A stretch of DNA of 64,000 nt from Takakia lepidozioides (lineage: Eukaryota; Streptophyta; Takakiopsida; Takakiales; Takakiaceae). Below, one piece after another: positions 34,001 through 44,719 of the stretch. Positions within the stretch are counted from its first letter, which is position 1. Each line of letters opens with the position of its first letter. The notes below the pieces were generated by a model. That model was not told the origin of the DNA. It made no database searches and saw only the letters and a list, made by a program, of their open reading frames with translations. The stretch spans positions 51,724,042 through 51,788,041 of the forward strand of contig CM060734.1 of the NCBI GenBank assembly GCA_030704615.1, given 5' to 3'. Both the position numbers and the translations under genes were made by a program.

Positions 34001-34641
34001 GCAAAGTTTCCACAGAATGGATTGGAGTTTTGTCGTAATCAAGCCTAAGAAGGTCACTGGAGCGGGAACCCGTTGTCTTCATCCTCCGCAATATGTCGAT
34101 TACTGAGCGGACGGAAGTTGAGTCGGACGGTGTATGCTGAACACTCCTAGTGACGGACGACTTCGAAACATACGATGGAAGGACCATACAGTCTTCATCG
34201 TCACTGGATAAGTCCTGGACGACTGTTTCCCTGTTTTCCTGGATTTCCCTTTTCACATGTTTGGGCTTCTCTGCTTGTGAAGAGGTGCCCACATCCTTCA
34301 CATCTTGCACGCCAGACCCTCTTGTGGAAGGAGGATCAACCAAGTTCCAGCGTGGGAACTCTTTAGGCACGATTTCACCAATGGCACTGTACCGGATGGA
34401 TTCAGAAGCTGGGAGCCGCCACTCTTTGCCTTTTCCGAAATCTGCATGCAGAATGACGGCACTTTCCAAAATTTCCATAAGCATCCTTCGTCTCCTCTTC
34501 CAAAAACACCGTTCCAGGGCGGAGCCCGAACTTCACACACAAGTACTGCTCAGTGACAATCGCAAATCCTTGGTCGCAGGGTATTTTAGCTTTCAGAGAA
34601 TCAGGATGGAAGTACACGTTGACCCAAACACGGGAGTCCAT
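31051..34641 (-). pseudogene. Gene A2: MULE-type transposase with Cys-rich domain and SWIM zinc finger, frameshifted
   Basis: The ATG at 34641-34639 starts the domain shared with A1 (CDQGFAIVTEQYLCVKFGL, VFLEEETKDAYG). A frameshift near 34450 is followed by EWRLPASESIRYSAIGE, an acidic linker, and a Cys/His-rich domain with FKCAHCNAAPTC and RACIHIGKHEHP (about 33590-33750). Another frameshift lies near 33510. The transposase-like core is WVTMGAHVYDPHCRKLMTIA (about 33040-33100), then PPPDFRGFMADNAQANWAAV (about 32880-32940). A frameshift near 32860 follows, with CGFHFMQSLTQNTKRFVASR and a Trp-rich end (WLAWWHYRFRQFGDY). After an intron (about 32480-32570) come MPTTNMAESVHSSWRASS and finally a SWIM finger, CNCEDF...CKHLYYIF (31155-31240). 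The order matches plant MULE transposases. At least three frameshifts make this copy inactive unless they are sequence errors. Confidence 0.82.
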
Positions 34642-37256
34642 TTTGAAGACGGGACCTCTCGGTACGCTCCGCAGCGAAGTCCTGCAATGAGAAGAGTGTG
34701 TCCTACCTAATAACACAAATGATTTTCTGAGGATTCCGTATCCAACATGATGGGTGATCAGTGCACGTAAAGATGAAGGTGTGTAACGTACGTTAAAAAA
34801 ACGGACGAAAACAGCAAGTTCACATCGGATATTTGGTGCCTGAATTGTAATGTACAACCACTTGGGGTACAATAAATCAGGCCTTCCCATGAATTTCGGC
34901 ACCGAAATCTGGATGAACATCTCTGTCATGTAACAGCTTTGGAAGCCAAGGGATGAATTCTGGCAACAGAAATCGTAATTTGTTTACCTCAAAAACTGAC
35001 CAAGCACCCAACGGATGGATTTCGTGCCGAAATTCGGATGAACTTCTTCTTCATTAAATTGTATCTGCACATATGGGTTGAATTTAGATGCCAAAATACG
35101 GATAAATGTGTTCCTGATTACAGTCGTGATTGACCACGTGTCCGGATATCGGTGCCGACTTCCGAATGACAGTAATCCTGATTCGGCAGAATGGATGTAT
35201 TTCGGCGCCGAAATTCATTCTTCATCTCCTTTTCCGACCCTAATTCTGCTGCCCTGCGTATGGATTTCGGGTGCCAGAATTCATCGGAAGTCCTTTCTGT
35301 TTTTATTTTTCTTTGCGACAGATGAACTTTGGCGCCGAATCTCATCCAAGTACTCCCTTTTAATTTCCCTTTTTCTTCGAGAGCAATGAATTTCGGCGCC
35401 GAAATTCAACCAAAATCCTCCGATTTTTTTTTTCCTTCGCGAGCATTGAATTTCGGCGCCGAAATTCATTCCAAGTCCAGGAGATATTTTTATTTTCCTT
35501 CGCGAGCAATGAATTTCGGCGCGAAATTCATCGAAGTCCTCCGAATTTTTTTTTCCTTCGCGAGCAATGAATTTCGGCCGAAATTCAGCCGACTTCATCC
35601 CTCCAAATTCTTTTCAGGGTTTTAGCGGCGGATTTCGGCGCCGAAATTCATCCAATGCCTTCCCTCCAATATTTATTTTTCTTTGAAATGGATCAATTTC
35701 GGCGCCGAAATTCATCCTTACTGTCCGCAATGAGTAACTCTAATATTACATTTTCTATGCGACGGATGAATTTCGGCGCCGAAATTCGTCCAAACCCGGC
35801 ACTTACTTTTTGTTTTGGATGATAATTTTCCGTAAATCGTTGGAAATACCCCGTTCCGACGAATATAACAGGAATATTCTGCATTTAATGGAGAAATCGG
35901 CATATTAAACCACTTCTGTCAAAATTAATTGCATTTTAGCCGTTTTTTTTTCATTTGAAACCGACAGTATCCATAAGTGGTCTTTTTCGCACGGGACGTT
36001 GCCGCACATAAAGTATAATTTCGGCGCCGAAATTATAGTTAAATGTCCAGAAATGGCAAGTCCAACAGTCATGGACAGCATCCGTCAGGGGCAATGATGG
36101 CGGCAAAGCATAGCATCGTGCCGATTTAATCTTCGCTCTGGATGAATTTCGGCGCCGAAATATGGATGATTTCACCTCGTCTACGCGCGGACGACATATT
36201 CGTAATGAATTGCGGCGCCGAAATATGGATGGAATGTGCCGAAGTGCAGCCGTTTCCGTTGTCCCGGAATTGATTCCGGCTCCGATATCCCACGACAGGT
36301 TTGCTCATGACGAATGAGGACTTGCGAAGCGATGAATTTCGGCGCCGAAATATGGATGATTTCACCTCGTCTACGCGTGGACGGACATATTCGTAATGAA
36401 TTTCGGCGCCGAAATATGGATGAAATGTGCCGAAGTGCAGCCGTTTCCGTTGTCCCGGAATTAATTCCGGCTCCGATATCCCACCGACAGGTTTGCTCAT
36501 GACGAATGAGGACTTGGAAGCGATGAATTGCGGCGCCGAAATTTGTAAGTTTGTGTATGAAAGCACTTGAATGAATTTCGGCGCCGAAATGTCATCCGTC
36601 CGCTGATGAAACGTACCGACCTGACTGTTGAATGTCATATGCAGGGATTTTCATGGCGGTTGGGTTTCATGATGTGCGGATATTTCATTCAATGCCGGCT
36701 GCTCCGGGAACCGCATCCGGTGAACGGAACGTATTTCGGTGCCGCAATTCGGATAAACCGTCACACTGGTGGCTGGAACTGGCACGCGTCGTGTTCCAGT
36801 CGACTTCATCCGTGCGAACGTGTCAGGGGTCACAATCTCTTCATCACCCATACGGCAGAAAGTGGTGGACGGTGGCAACGCTTCGGGAGACGTGGCTGCT
36901 TACGCATCTGCTCGTGCATAGTGGTTGCATGTTCCACCGCTTCGCTCTCTCGCTCCTTGCCCTTCTGCAGTGACGTTCTCCTGCGTTTCCTCTCCTTATG
37001 CGGCATAGTGGTAGCATAGAGTTTGTGGAAGGTCAGGCGACTCCGGCAAAGAGGAGGACGCGGGATTTTGGGAAGCCGCCGACGACACGACTTAAGCTCC
37101 GTCTCATGCATGAAATGCAGACGTCGTTATCCGGAGACTCGGATCGCCCACCAGTGAGAGATTCGTGCTTCGCGGATGTGAAGCACTCCATACGCAATAT
37201 TCCTTTTACACCTTTGTTTTGGCGTGCAGTGTCTCATGTTTTCCTGTTTGTTTGAC
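34642..37256. promoter_or_regulatory. Bidirectional intergenic region packed with GAATTTCGGCGCCGAAATTC palindromes
   Basis: About 20 exact or near copies of the 20-base palindrome lie between the divergent starts of A2 and B2. Starts near 35388, 35448, 35511, 35569, 35630, 35694 and 35768 give spacings of 60, 63, 58, 61, 64 and 74 bases. Further copies include 34891, 36144, 36332, 36398 and 36572. A second local duplication, about 190 bases long, pairs 36140-36310 with 36330-36500. Such regular operator-like sites between two divergent promoters suggest binding by an element-encoded protein; this is inference. Confidence 0.85.
36140..36535. repeat. ~190-bp tandem duplication containing palindromes
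   Basis: Two copies share GATTTCACCTCGTCTACGCG, GAAGTGCAGCCGTTTCCGTT and GGTTTGCTCATGACGAATGA with few changes, at about 36168-36330 and 36356-36520. Each copy carries two GGCGCC palindromes. Confidence 0.85.
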
Positions 37257-40200
37257 ATGGGAGCTGGGGAGGGATCGCAGGGGGGCGAGGCAACACAGTC
37301 AACTTTGGATACTCCTGCCCGGGTGCTGCGCTCACAAGGTGGAAGTGCATCGAGGCAGACGAGTCCTCATTCAACACCTCAGATATCGCCTCCGAAAAGC
37401 CCACCTAGAGTTCGGAAGCCGAGAAAGCAGAAGGAGCCCATGGCTTCGCCAGTAAAACCCCTAGGGAGACTGGAAGCGGAGGTATTGGGTTTGCAGTCAA
37501 TTTCAGAAAACACAGATGCGGTGGAGGCCGCTGGAGATGTGGGAGTCGGATCTGCAGAAGGGCGGCCCATTCAACTGACAGAAGGAGAGGACGATAACGT
37601 GGTACGACTTGGCGACGATCAGAACCTGCTGGAGCTTGCGGAGGAGCAAAACCTCCAGGACAGTACACAGGCTGGTGAGAGGGGTGAGGGAAGTGACAGA
37701 GGTGATACAAGTAAGAAACTGGTGGCGGGTATGCTCATGAGCGCACGAGACATGAACATAGCAGCAAACAGGTTGCTGGCAGACTCATAGCAACATAGGC
37801 CGCGTTTTGGGCTCCATGGTGTATCCCGAGAACCTTAAAGTTCCTTTGTGTCGCATGGTAAGCCTTCCAGTTGTAAGGCAAGCACTGCCAGGGGATATCG
37901 ATCGACTGAAGCACAACTTCAGAGAAGGGTACAGACGGGGGTCGGCAGCATTCTACGTTTCCATTGAGAATGACCAGGGTGTCACAAGGGGCCCCACTGC
38001 AGAGGAGCTTCAGAATTGGGGCCCCCACTGGCACACTGTTAATGCCGAGTTTGAAGCCTATCTGAAGACTAATCCCACATTCGCACACATGGAAGGGAAG
38101 ATGTTCTTCGTTTGGGACGGGAACCACAGGATGCTTGCCTGGACAGAGTACATTGCTGAAATGCATCCGCAAGATATCAGTTGGCATTACATGGTGGACT
38201 GCATTGTCGTGAAGGTGGACGTCAGGGACAGAGGACTGTTGAAGGGTGCCATGGCGGATATAAATCTGTAAGTATACAATTACATCCTTGTGTACTGCCT
38301 ATTGCGGCGCCGAAATAGGCAATGTTCACCACTGTCATGCACTCTATGAACTGGAAATTGGATTGCTGTGCCGAAATCATATTTTCATGTTGTTTTTTTT
38401 CTCCATGGCAGGGTAACAGAGAGGGCCTTCGTGGAAACTCATCTGGCACATACGCTCTACAGAGTGCAAGAAGTGGGGACAGCTCCGCTGACGGACTTCC
38501 AAAAGTCCCTCGATCCCGAGCTGTACAGGAAGTCCCTAGCGAAAGCAGATCGCACCTGGTACCGACCAACACTGGACGCCATGGTGGAGATCCTCTATTC
38601 GGTGAGGTTCATCTCAAATTTCAGTATCAATTTAATGTTATTTGTTGCAGGATCCGTGGCCTGACTGTATCTGCTGGGTATGGGAATGCAGACGAACATC
38701 AGGGATGACTTGGCCTATGCCAAAAGGCAGTTCTTTGAGAATGATGCCCCCAACAAGGCGGACGCGTCGATAGAGTCATATTGTGCAGGCAGGGAAGCAA
38801 TCCCGGACCAAGTACAGGTCCAAACTTGTTAAGCAAGTTGCAATCGCTGACCCTGGTCTTGGTGCCGAGTTCCTGGCGGAGATAGGACTGCATTACTCCA
38901 GACCCATGAAACCGGAAATGTCCATGGAGAAACTTCATCACATCGCAGTGTCCTGTGTTGAGCCGGCGGAGAAGGTAAGCATGTGTTTTATTCTTGTTTT
39001 GTGACTTCTCGCGATTCTTATGTTGGAGCTCTTGTCTGACCGATGTGAGGTGGCTGCAGACGAGGTGGCTGCGAATCTGGAACGGCCATACAAACACGAA
39101 GCTGCTGTACCACTTTCCCATCGAGCCAACAGACGACAAAATGAACGACTGGCTCAATGTCATGACTTGGTGGCATCAGGTATAATTTTCTCCTATCTGT
39201 GTTGGACATCGTCGCAATTTCAAAATCATGAATGTTTTGGAAACCTGCCATGATGCAGGTACTGACCCACGCCCAGGAGCAATTGGACTGCAACACCACC
39301 ACTTTCAAGTTACAGATCGACTGGACGAAGCCTGAGACAATGGAGAACTACGTGCAGTCGTGGCGAGGGCGCTTCGCAAACCTCTTTTTCAGAGAAATTG
39401 CAAAGGCAAGACGCAGCGTATACATCGAAGAGCAGGAGGGTGCCGACAAAGCGGCAATGCGTGTCCTGTTCAGGTAATCTGCTGACAATGCATCCCCCTA
39501 TTTGCAGTTTAGATGATTTGGTTAAGCAGCGATGGATATTGCGGCGCCGAAATATACCTCTGCAAGATGTGAGTTCTGGGTAATTGGGGCACGGTCCACT
39601 CCGTATTTCGGTGCCGAAATACCTTGTGCATTGACAACTTCCACTTGCATGATGCATCGGTAGAATGATTTTTGTTGAACTGCCTCGTGATTGCAGGTAC
39701 ATAAACTTTGCACTCATTCCGTCCGGAGCCATTCAAAGGGTTCCACCATTCTTCCTGGCGTGGAGGACACCTGGAGGTCGTGGAACGATGTACACAGAAG
39801 TAATGGCGAAGGAGTGGCATGCCGAGCATTTGGTAACTGCCCCTGGTATGTGGATCTCCCAAGTGGGACCGTTGACCTCTCGGAGGTTAACTTGAAGAAG
39901 GAAGCGAATGCCAGGGCTATGAAGGCGCAATCGGATCCCCAACCAGAGGACGCGGAAAGACTGAAAGCAGAGGAGGCAGCCAAGCAGAAAGCACTGAGAA
40001 AGTCAGCCAAGGCGGCAGCGTTGGCGAAGGAGCAGATGGAGAAGCAGGCAGCTGAGCAGCCCAAGGACAGGAAGAAAAGAACGCGCAAACAGGGGCAAGA
40101 GACGAAGACCCCCACACCCAAGAAGAAGAAGCAAAACAGTCAGCCAGATGAGGAGGATTCGGACGACGATTTCCAGCAGGAAAACACCCAGGGGGCCACA

Positions 40201-42156
40201 CCTCGTCCGAAAATTCACAAGGGCCAGCGCTCCGGGGGTCGGCTGCAAAGAGATCACTATACGAGGATGCACCTGGCAGACCCTACCGTGCGGTGCAGAT
40301 TGCGGGCAGGGAAGTCCTCAAAACACCCACAATTGTGGAGTGTGTTAATGAAAATTTCCTAACTGCTCTGACCAGAAGGCTGGAGATAACGAGTTTGAGG
40401 AAGGCGATCGAGGCCCACCAGGGGAAGGGGAAGAGGAAGGCCACTGGCAATGATATGGAGGACACTCCTGGCTACACAAAGATGATGGAGTATTTTGTGG
40501 CGATGAGCCACGGCAAAAAGAGCACAGTCGGGGGCAGGGCGGTGAAAGCCTCCATCGACATGATCCTTGTGGATATCCCGGATGGGCAGGAGATACTGGG
40601 GCTGGGCTCAGTTCCCTGGTGGAACAGTACGACGAACGATACTGGAGCCACACATTCGGGTTCGCAGCCAACATGTTGGACGACGTTGGCTGTGTTGTTG
40701 TGCTAGCAGCCGATGGAGAAGTCACTGAGAATGATATCAAAGTATGGACGGGGAGAAGTGCAGCACCCATCCTGAAAAAGATCTGGACTTGCATCAACAC
40801 GCAGGGTCTTCTCAACGATGGCCAGAAGGTATGCTGTGGTTCTCCTCTGCTATGTCAATTTCTTGGCCAAAATTGCCCCTGTACATGTAGGCCACCTCTG
40901 ACGTTTTCATTTCCTTCTCTGCAGACTCTTATCTTTCAGGCATTTTGCTTCGTGAAGGAACATTCGAAATTCAAATTACGTGAAGCAGGAAGACTTGTTG
41001 ATTCCACAGTTGATCCACTGGAGTATAACGTCCTGTTCAACCATGTGGGAGAGAAGGACATTCTTTGTGATTTGTCGGGCAAGCCATGGAGGTATGGCAG
41101 GACCAGGAGTCCTGCATTCATCCAGACGCTCATGGAAACGTGTACGGATGTTGAAGGCAGGGTCCTTGACGTCACTGCAAATACAGGTGAGAACGTTAAT
41201 TGAATGCGGCACCGAAATTGACACCATTTCCGTTTCTGTATGTTTGCTTGTGCGAGGAAGCGACTCATTCTTGAGTTTGGCTGTGGTTGTCGTATGAATT
41301 CGCAGGTGCCTGTATGTGGGCGGGAAGGATGTCGAACCGATTTGTGTTCTCATTTGAGGGGGATACGGCCTTGTACGATTACAATTTGGCGGGCCTTCAG
41401 CGTCTGCCTCCGACTGAGGATCCCAAAAACGCAGAAGAGGACGTGGAAGGAGAGGAGGAAGATGAAGAGGAGGAAGTCCGGGAAATTCGTTCGATGCAGG
41501 GGCGCCCGAAGCCGCTTCCCCCAATGCCTGTCTTCGAGTGAGTTGCACCATAGTAAGTGTATTGGTTTCGGTTGTAGGGACCATGCAACCTGCCGATGAT
41601 TCCCTGTTTGAATTCTCTAATGTACTTCATTCTATGTTTGTGCGTACACTCAGCCTTGCAGAGTCGTCCGACGAGGAGAAGCTGGGAGACTTGCTCAAAT
41701 CGGACCCTGTTGCAGAGGAGGAGACAGAATCGCATCGGCCATTCTTTGCCAGAAAATCGTTTCTCGCGAGTCCCCAGAAGCCCTTTTTTCTACCAGCCTA
41801 TGCAGACACGGCTGCCAAAGAAGCCATCAGGAGGGAGGATAGGCCTACTCGGTTAGAGCAATTGACATACGGGAATGAGCAGAGAATTATAATGAGGCGT
41901 GAGGCCAAACATAGAATTGTGAAAGGCAGAGTAGGGAAGTTCGTAATAGAATCCGCGTCCGAGAGCGAGGGGAATGTCGAGGAGACTTCCCGCACCCAGG
42001 TGGACAGTTCCGGCTGGTGAGGATGGTATTTTTGAGGGGAGGGCTTCTCAGAGTAACAGCGGTAGCGGCAGTGCAGGTTCGGAGGCAGGTGGAAGGCAGC
42101 CATCCTTGCATGAGGGCGGGGATGCATCGGACAGTGATAGCGGATCCTCACCATAG
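37257..42156 (+). pseudogene. Gene B2: ParB/Srx-like domain joined to permuted DNA-methyltransferase-like domain
   Basis: The ATG at 37257 opens a basic, Ser/Pro-rich N-terminus. A frameshift near 37787 leads into the ParB/Srx-like domain (37828-38260): LCRMVSLPVVRQ, then DIDRLKHNFREGYRRG, then FYVSIEN, then FFVWDGNHRMLAWTEYI. ParB-like folds show this order of strand, helix, and DG-x-HR. Later exons begin near 38413, 38651, 39039, 39259 and 39700. A Lys/Glu-rich linker spans 39895-40250. The methyltransferase-like part starts with ILVDIPDGQ (40566-40592), aligned with motif IV, then YWSHTFGFAANMLDDVGCVV (from about 40635). Motif-I-like VLDVTANTG (to 41186) is followed, after an intron, by GACMWAGRMSNRFVFSFEGD (41306-41366). 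The order IV then I is that of beta-class N6A/N4C enzymes. An acidic tail runs to 42020, or to 42156 by frame change. Several frameshifts (about 37787, 38780, 40600) suggest this copy is dead. Domain assignments are by eye. Confidence 0.6.
38300..41215. repeat. GGCGCC palindrome copies inside B2 introns
   Basis: Copies of the element palindrome, complete or half, occur at about 38306, 38366, 39543, 39609 and 41204. All lie in the three presumed introns (38272-38412, 39476-39697, 41187-41305) and none in the exons. This mirrors the intronic palindromes of B1. Confidence 0.75.
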
Positions 42157-42394
42157 CAAAGTCTCATTTGGATCCTTTTGTTGTACAGTTCTGAAACACT
42201 TAATGAATATTGACGATTTGAAAAATCATTGTGTTCAGACTGCTTGTCCATTCCCTACATTTTTCCCGCCAACCAAAATCTATTAAAGCAGAAGAGACGC
42301 AAACTTCAGTGAAGAACCCTACAAGTAATTTATGCACACCATCGACCCGGGAACTTGAAGCCATGAAAACCCTGCCGTTTCTAACATTCCTATT

Positions 42395-42690
42395 GGGAAA
42401 TTTGGCGCCGAAATAGCCCAGTTTGCGCCTTCGTTATATGGGCCTCAAAAATTCCACGGATGAATTACTGCACCAAAATATTGCGATGGAAGCCTTCAGC
42501 ACAAGGCACTTCACCACATTCCACTTGGGTATTTCGGCGCCGAAATTGCCCGTTCTGCGCCATTAAATACCGCACTATATCACATTTTAAGAGGTAATTT
42601 CGGTGCCGAAATACCCCGGTGGATGTCTTCAAAACCATTTTAGCACACTGCTCTTGGGAATAACGGCGCCGAAATTCCTCATTCCGCATC
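42395..42690. repeat. Right subterminal palindrome array
   Basis: Palindromes or half-palindromes of the GGCGCC family lie at 42404, about 42466, 42537, 42602 (GGTGCC variant) and 42665, spaced 62-71 bases. They mirror the left array at 29455-29935. Confidence 0.88.
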
Positions 42691-42779
42691 CTGGGACCAG
42701 GAGAAACAGACCCTATTACCGAGGTAAGAGGACATAACACCGTCAATAAAGGCAGGAAAATTCCAATTCCGCGGATGTC

Positions 42780-42841
42780 CGCTCATGAGCTCATAGGCTC
42801 ATAGGCTCATGGGCTCATGCGCTCATGAAATAGTAAACCTC
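42780..42841 (-). repeat. MULE-like right terminal inverted repeat
   Basis: Read on the minus strand from 42841: GAGGTTTACTATTTCATGAG, then repeated CATGAGC words. It matches the left end with one indel and a few substitutions. Confidence 0.8.
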
Positions 42842-42851
42842 ATCGGCTATG
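42842..42851. repeat. Target-site duplication, right (ATCGGCTATG)
   Basis: Perfect 10-base match to 29187-29196, immediately outside the right terminal repeat. Confidence 0.9.
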
Positions 42852-43190
42852 AACGCTCCCATCGTATAAGGGGATTTGGGACTCTCGCATGAGTTTTTCA
42901 TGATGAAGATCATTTGGCGCGCCTACTTCTTCTCCGCCCATATTTTCCCCATCAGGCATTTCAGAGGGATTTGCGCCATTCTCAACAGCCTCATCATTGT
43001 CCAAGTGAAGGGCATTTGGGGCAGGTGTGGGATTCTCCCGGAGGGTATCTGATATTTCAAATGCATCTTGCACAACACGGGCAATCTGGCCCCGTAGCCC
43101 ATTGTCGTCTTGTCCTTCCAAATTGACGTCGTTTGCAACACTCTCTACACTACATTCAGCCTCCACTTCAGAGTCGGATGTAATGTAGCC
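42842..43190 (-). pseudogene. CACTA TNP2 transposase, 5' exon split off by the nested element
   Basis: After a CACAG| acceptor at 43191 the frame reads GYITSDSEVEAECSVE, then acidic linker, then KLMRESQIPLYDGSVHSR, and runs into the insertion. LYDG/LYPGC followed by LTATLxLLN is the normal order of TNP2 N-termini, so this is the missing half of the frame at 29196. Upstream exons are expected to the right of 43190 but were not identified. Confidence 0.88.
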
Positions 43191-44719
43191 CTGTGAATGC
43201 AAATGAAAATCAGAAATTGGGATACGATGAACAGGCTTTTTTCAAAACTCCCAGACTCTGAAATTTCATTTAAACACTGTCATGTAAGCAAACACAATAC
43301 GTAGAATTGCACTAGTTCAATAGAGGTGAATGCTGCAAGTCTCCCCCGCACTTGCGAATCAGGAGACGAAATTGGTCGGCCACAGTCTTCATTTCGAAGC
43401 AGCTTGTAGAGCTCACCACACAAAGACAAATGAAAACTACTCTCATATAATACGGCAAAGTAGGAACACAGTTCGAATCAAAAAACAAAACAAACATACC
43501 CTCTGTGATAGAAATTGATATCCCCACATACAGACAGCTATCTTCACATACCAACAAAGTGAAAGCTCTCAACAAATATGCCCAAGTGGGCAGTGCGTTG
43601 AAGGCATGACACATGGCAACAAACTACCAAAGCCCGAAATGCGGCCAGCCTTCCGACATGGCAGTCAACAGCGACCATGTAGTCATGACCCTCACTACAT
43701 GACTCCAGTACAACCAATGGAAGAACACCACGTAGTTGAAATGTCCATGATCCGCGGTCATGAAGTCATGGACATGACTACTCTGACACACTACCAACTA
43801 CATGACTCCATCACTACGACTCCATGACTCCAATACATCCAACGGAAGAACGACACGTAGTTCGGACTCCAGTCACTCCACGACTGTCCAAAATGCAGAC
43901 ATGCGTGGGCGTGCTGCGAGCATGTCAGAGTGCGTGCATCGTGCAAGGCATACCGGGACTGTACACTGTCAAAGGTTTGGGTCCCTCCCATACTTTGTTA
44001 GGTGTTTTTTGGCCATCGGTAGAAACTGCGGGATCCCTCCATGGCAAGTTCTGCAGTTGCACAATATTTTGCGGTGCCCTTGTGCAATGGCATGCGCCTC
44101 CTCTAGTCGCCACAGTTTCTCATCTTTCCTACGCACACGGAGTCGTTGAGCTCTCAGCCAAACCCCGCTCTCGTTGTGTACATTGTACTTACACAGGGGG
44201 GTGTGCAAGGGTCTTTGCAGCTGATGTCAGACTGCCATGGTCAGGCCCTCCCCGTGCGGTCCCCTGACTGCGTATGAGAAGCTAAGGGAGACTTGCATTG
44301 CTCGCAACAAAGAGGTTGAGGCGGAGTTGTTTGGTTTCGCACCCACTGTGAGTATACTGAGAGGCGGCTCACCCTACTGTTGTGGCCACTATCTCGCAGG
44401 AGAGCATTGTAGGGGCTTGTCATTAGGGCATTTCCTTAAAAATGTTAGAGGTATACGGTTTAGCCTGGAATTTCCCTAGTTCTTGTCTTTTGGGTTTACG
44501 AGTTTTGCTAGATTCCCAGTGTTGGGATTGCATTGCTAAGTACATAGAATGCTGGTTGTGAGGCGTTGCCTGTCTCCACACTATCATGGTGCACCATGAA
44601 GAGAGCGGGATTGGTTAGGGTTTGGCTTGCAGGCTTGTTGCTGCTCCGAAACCAAAGCGTGCTTGCCGTCGACCTCCACTACCACGGGACCACCCAGACG
44701 CAGTGGAAGGCTAAAAACA
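43191..44719. other. CACTA interior between TNP2 and the plus-strand gene; ~122-bp duplication
   Basis: Contains the likely upstream exons and promoter of TNP2, not identified. A tandem duplication of about 122 bases is visible: ACATGACTCC with CAATGGAAGAACACCACGTAG (43697-43734) recurs as CCATGACTCC with CAACGGAAGAACGACACGTAG (43821-43860). No other supported feature is seen. Confidence 0.5.

Larger units (their letters stand above)
29197..42841 (-). mobile_element. Mutator-like element (13.6 kb) with divergent genes A2 and B2
   Basis: The element lies between two copies of the 10-base direct repeat ATCGGCTATG (29187-29196 and 42842-42851). Its ends are imperfect inverted repeats: GGGGTTGCTATTCCATGAG on the left and, read inward from the right, GAGGTTTACTATTTCATGAG. 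Both are followed by a run of CATGAGC/CTCATGAGC words. Contents: left 63-bp repeat array, minus-strand gene A2 (MULE-type transposase with SWIM finger), palindrome-rich intergenic DNA, plus-strand gene B2, and a right repeat array. The 9-10-base duplication and SWIM transposase fit Mutator-like elements. The insertion disrupts TNP2, so it is younger than the CACTA element. Confidence 0.85.

Noticed and set aside
29455-36600. Regularly spaced repeats resembling a CRISPR array
   Set aside because: Units are palindromic with spacing that includes conserved flanks, no cas genes are present, and the DNA is plant nuclear with introns.
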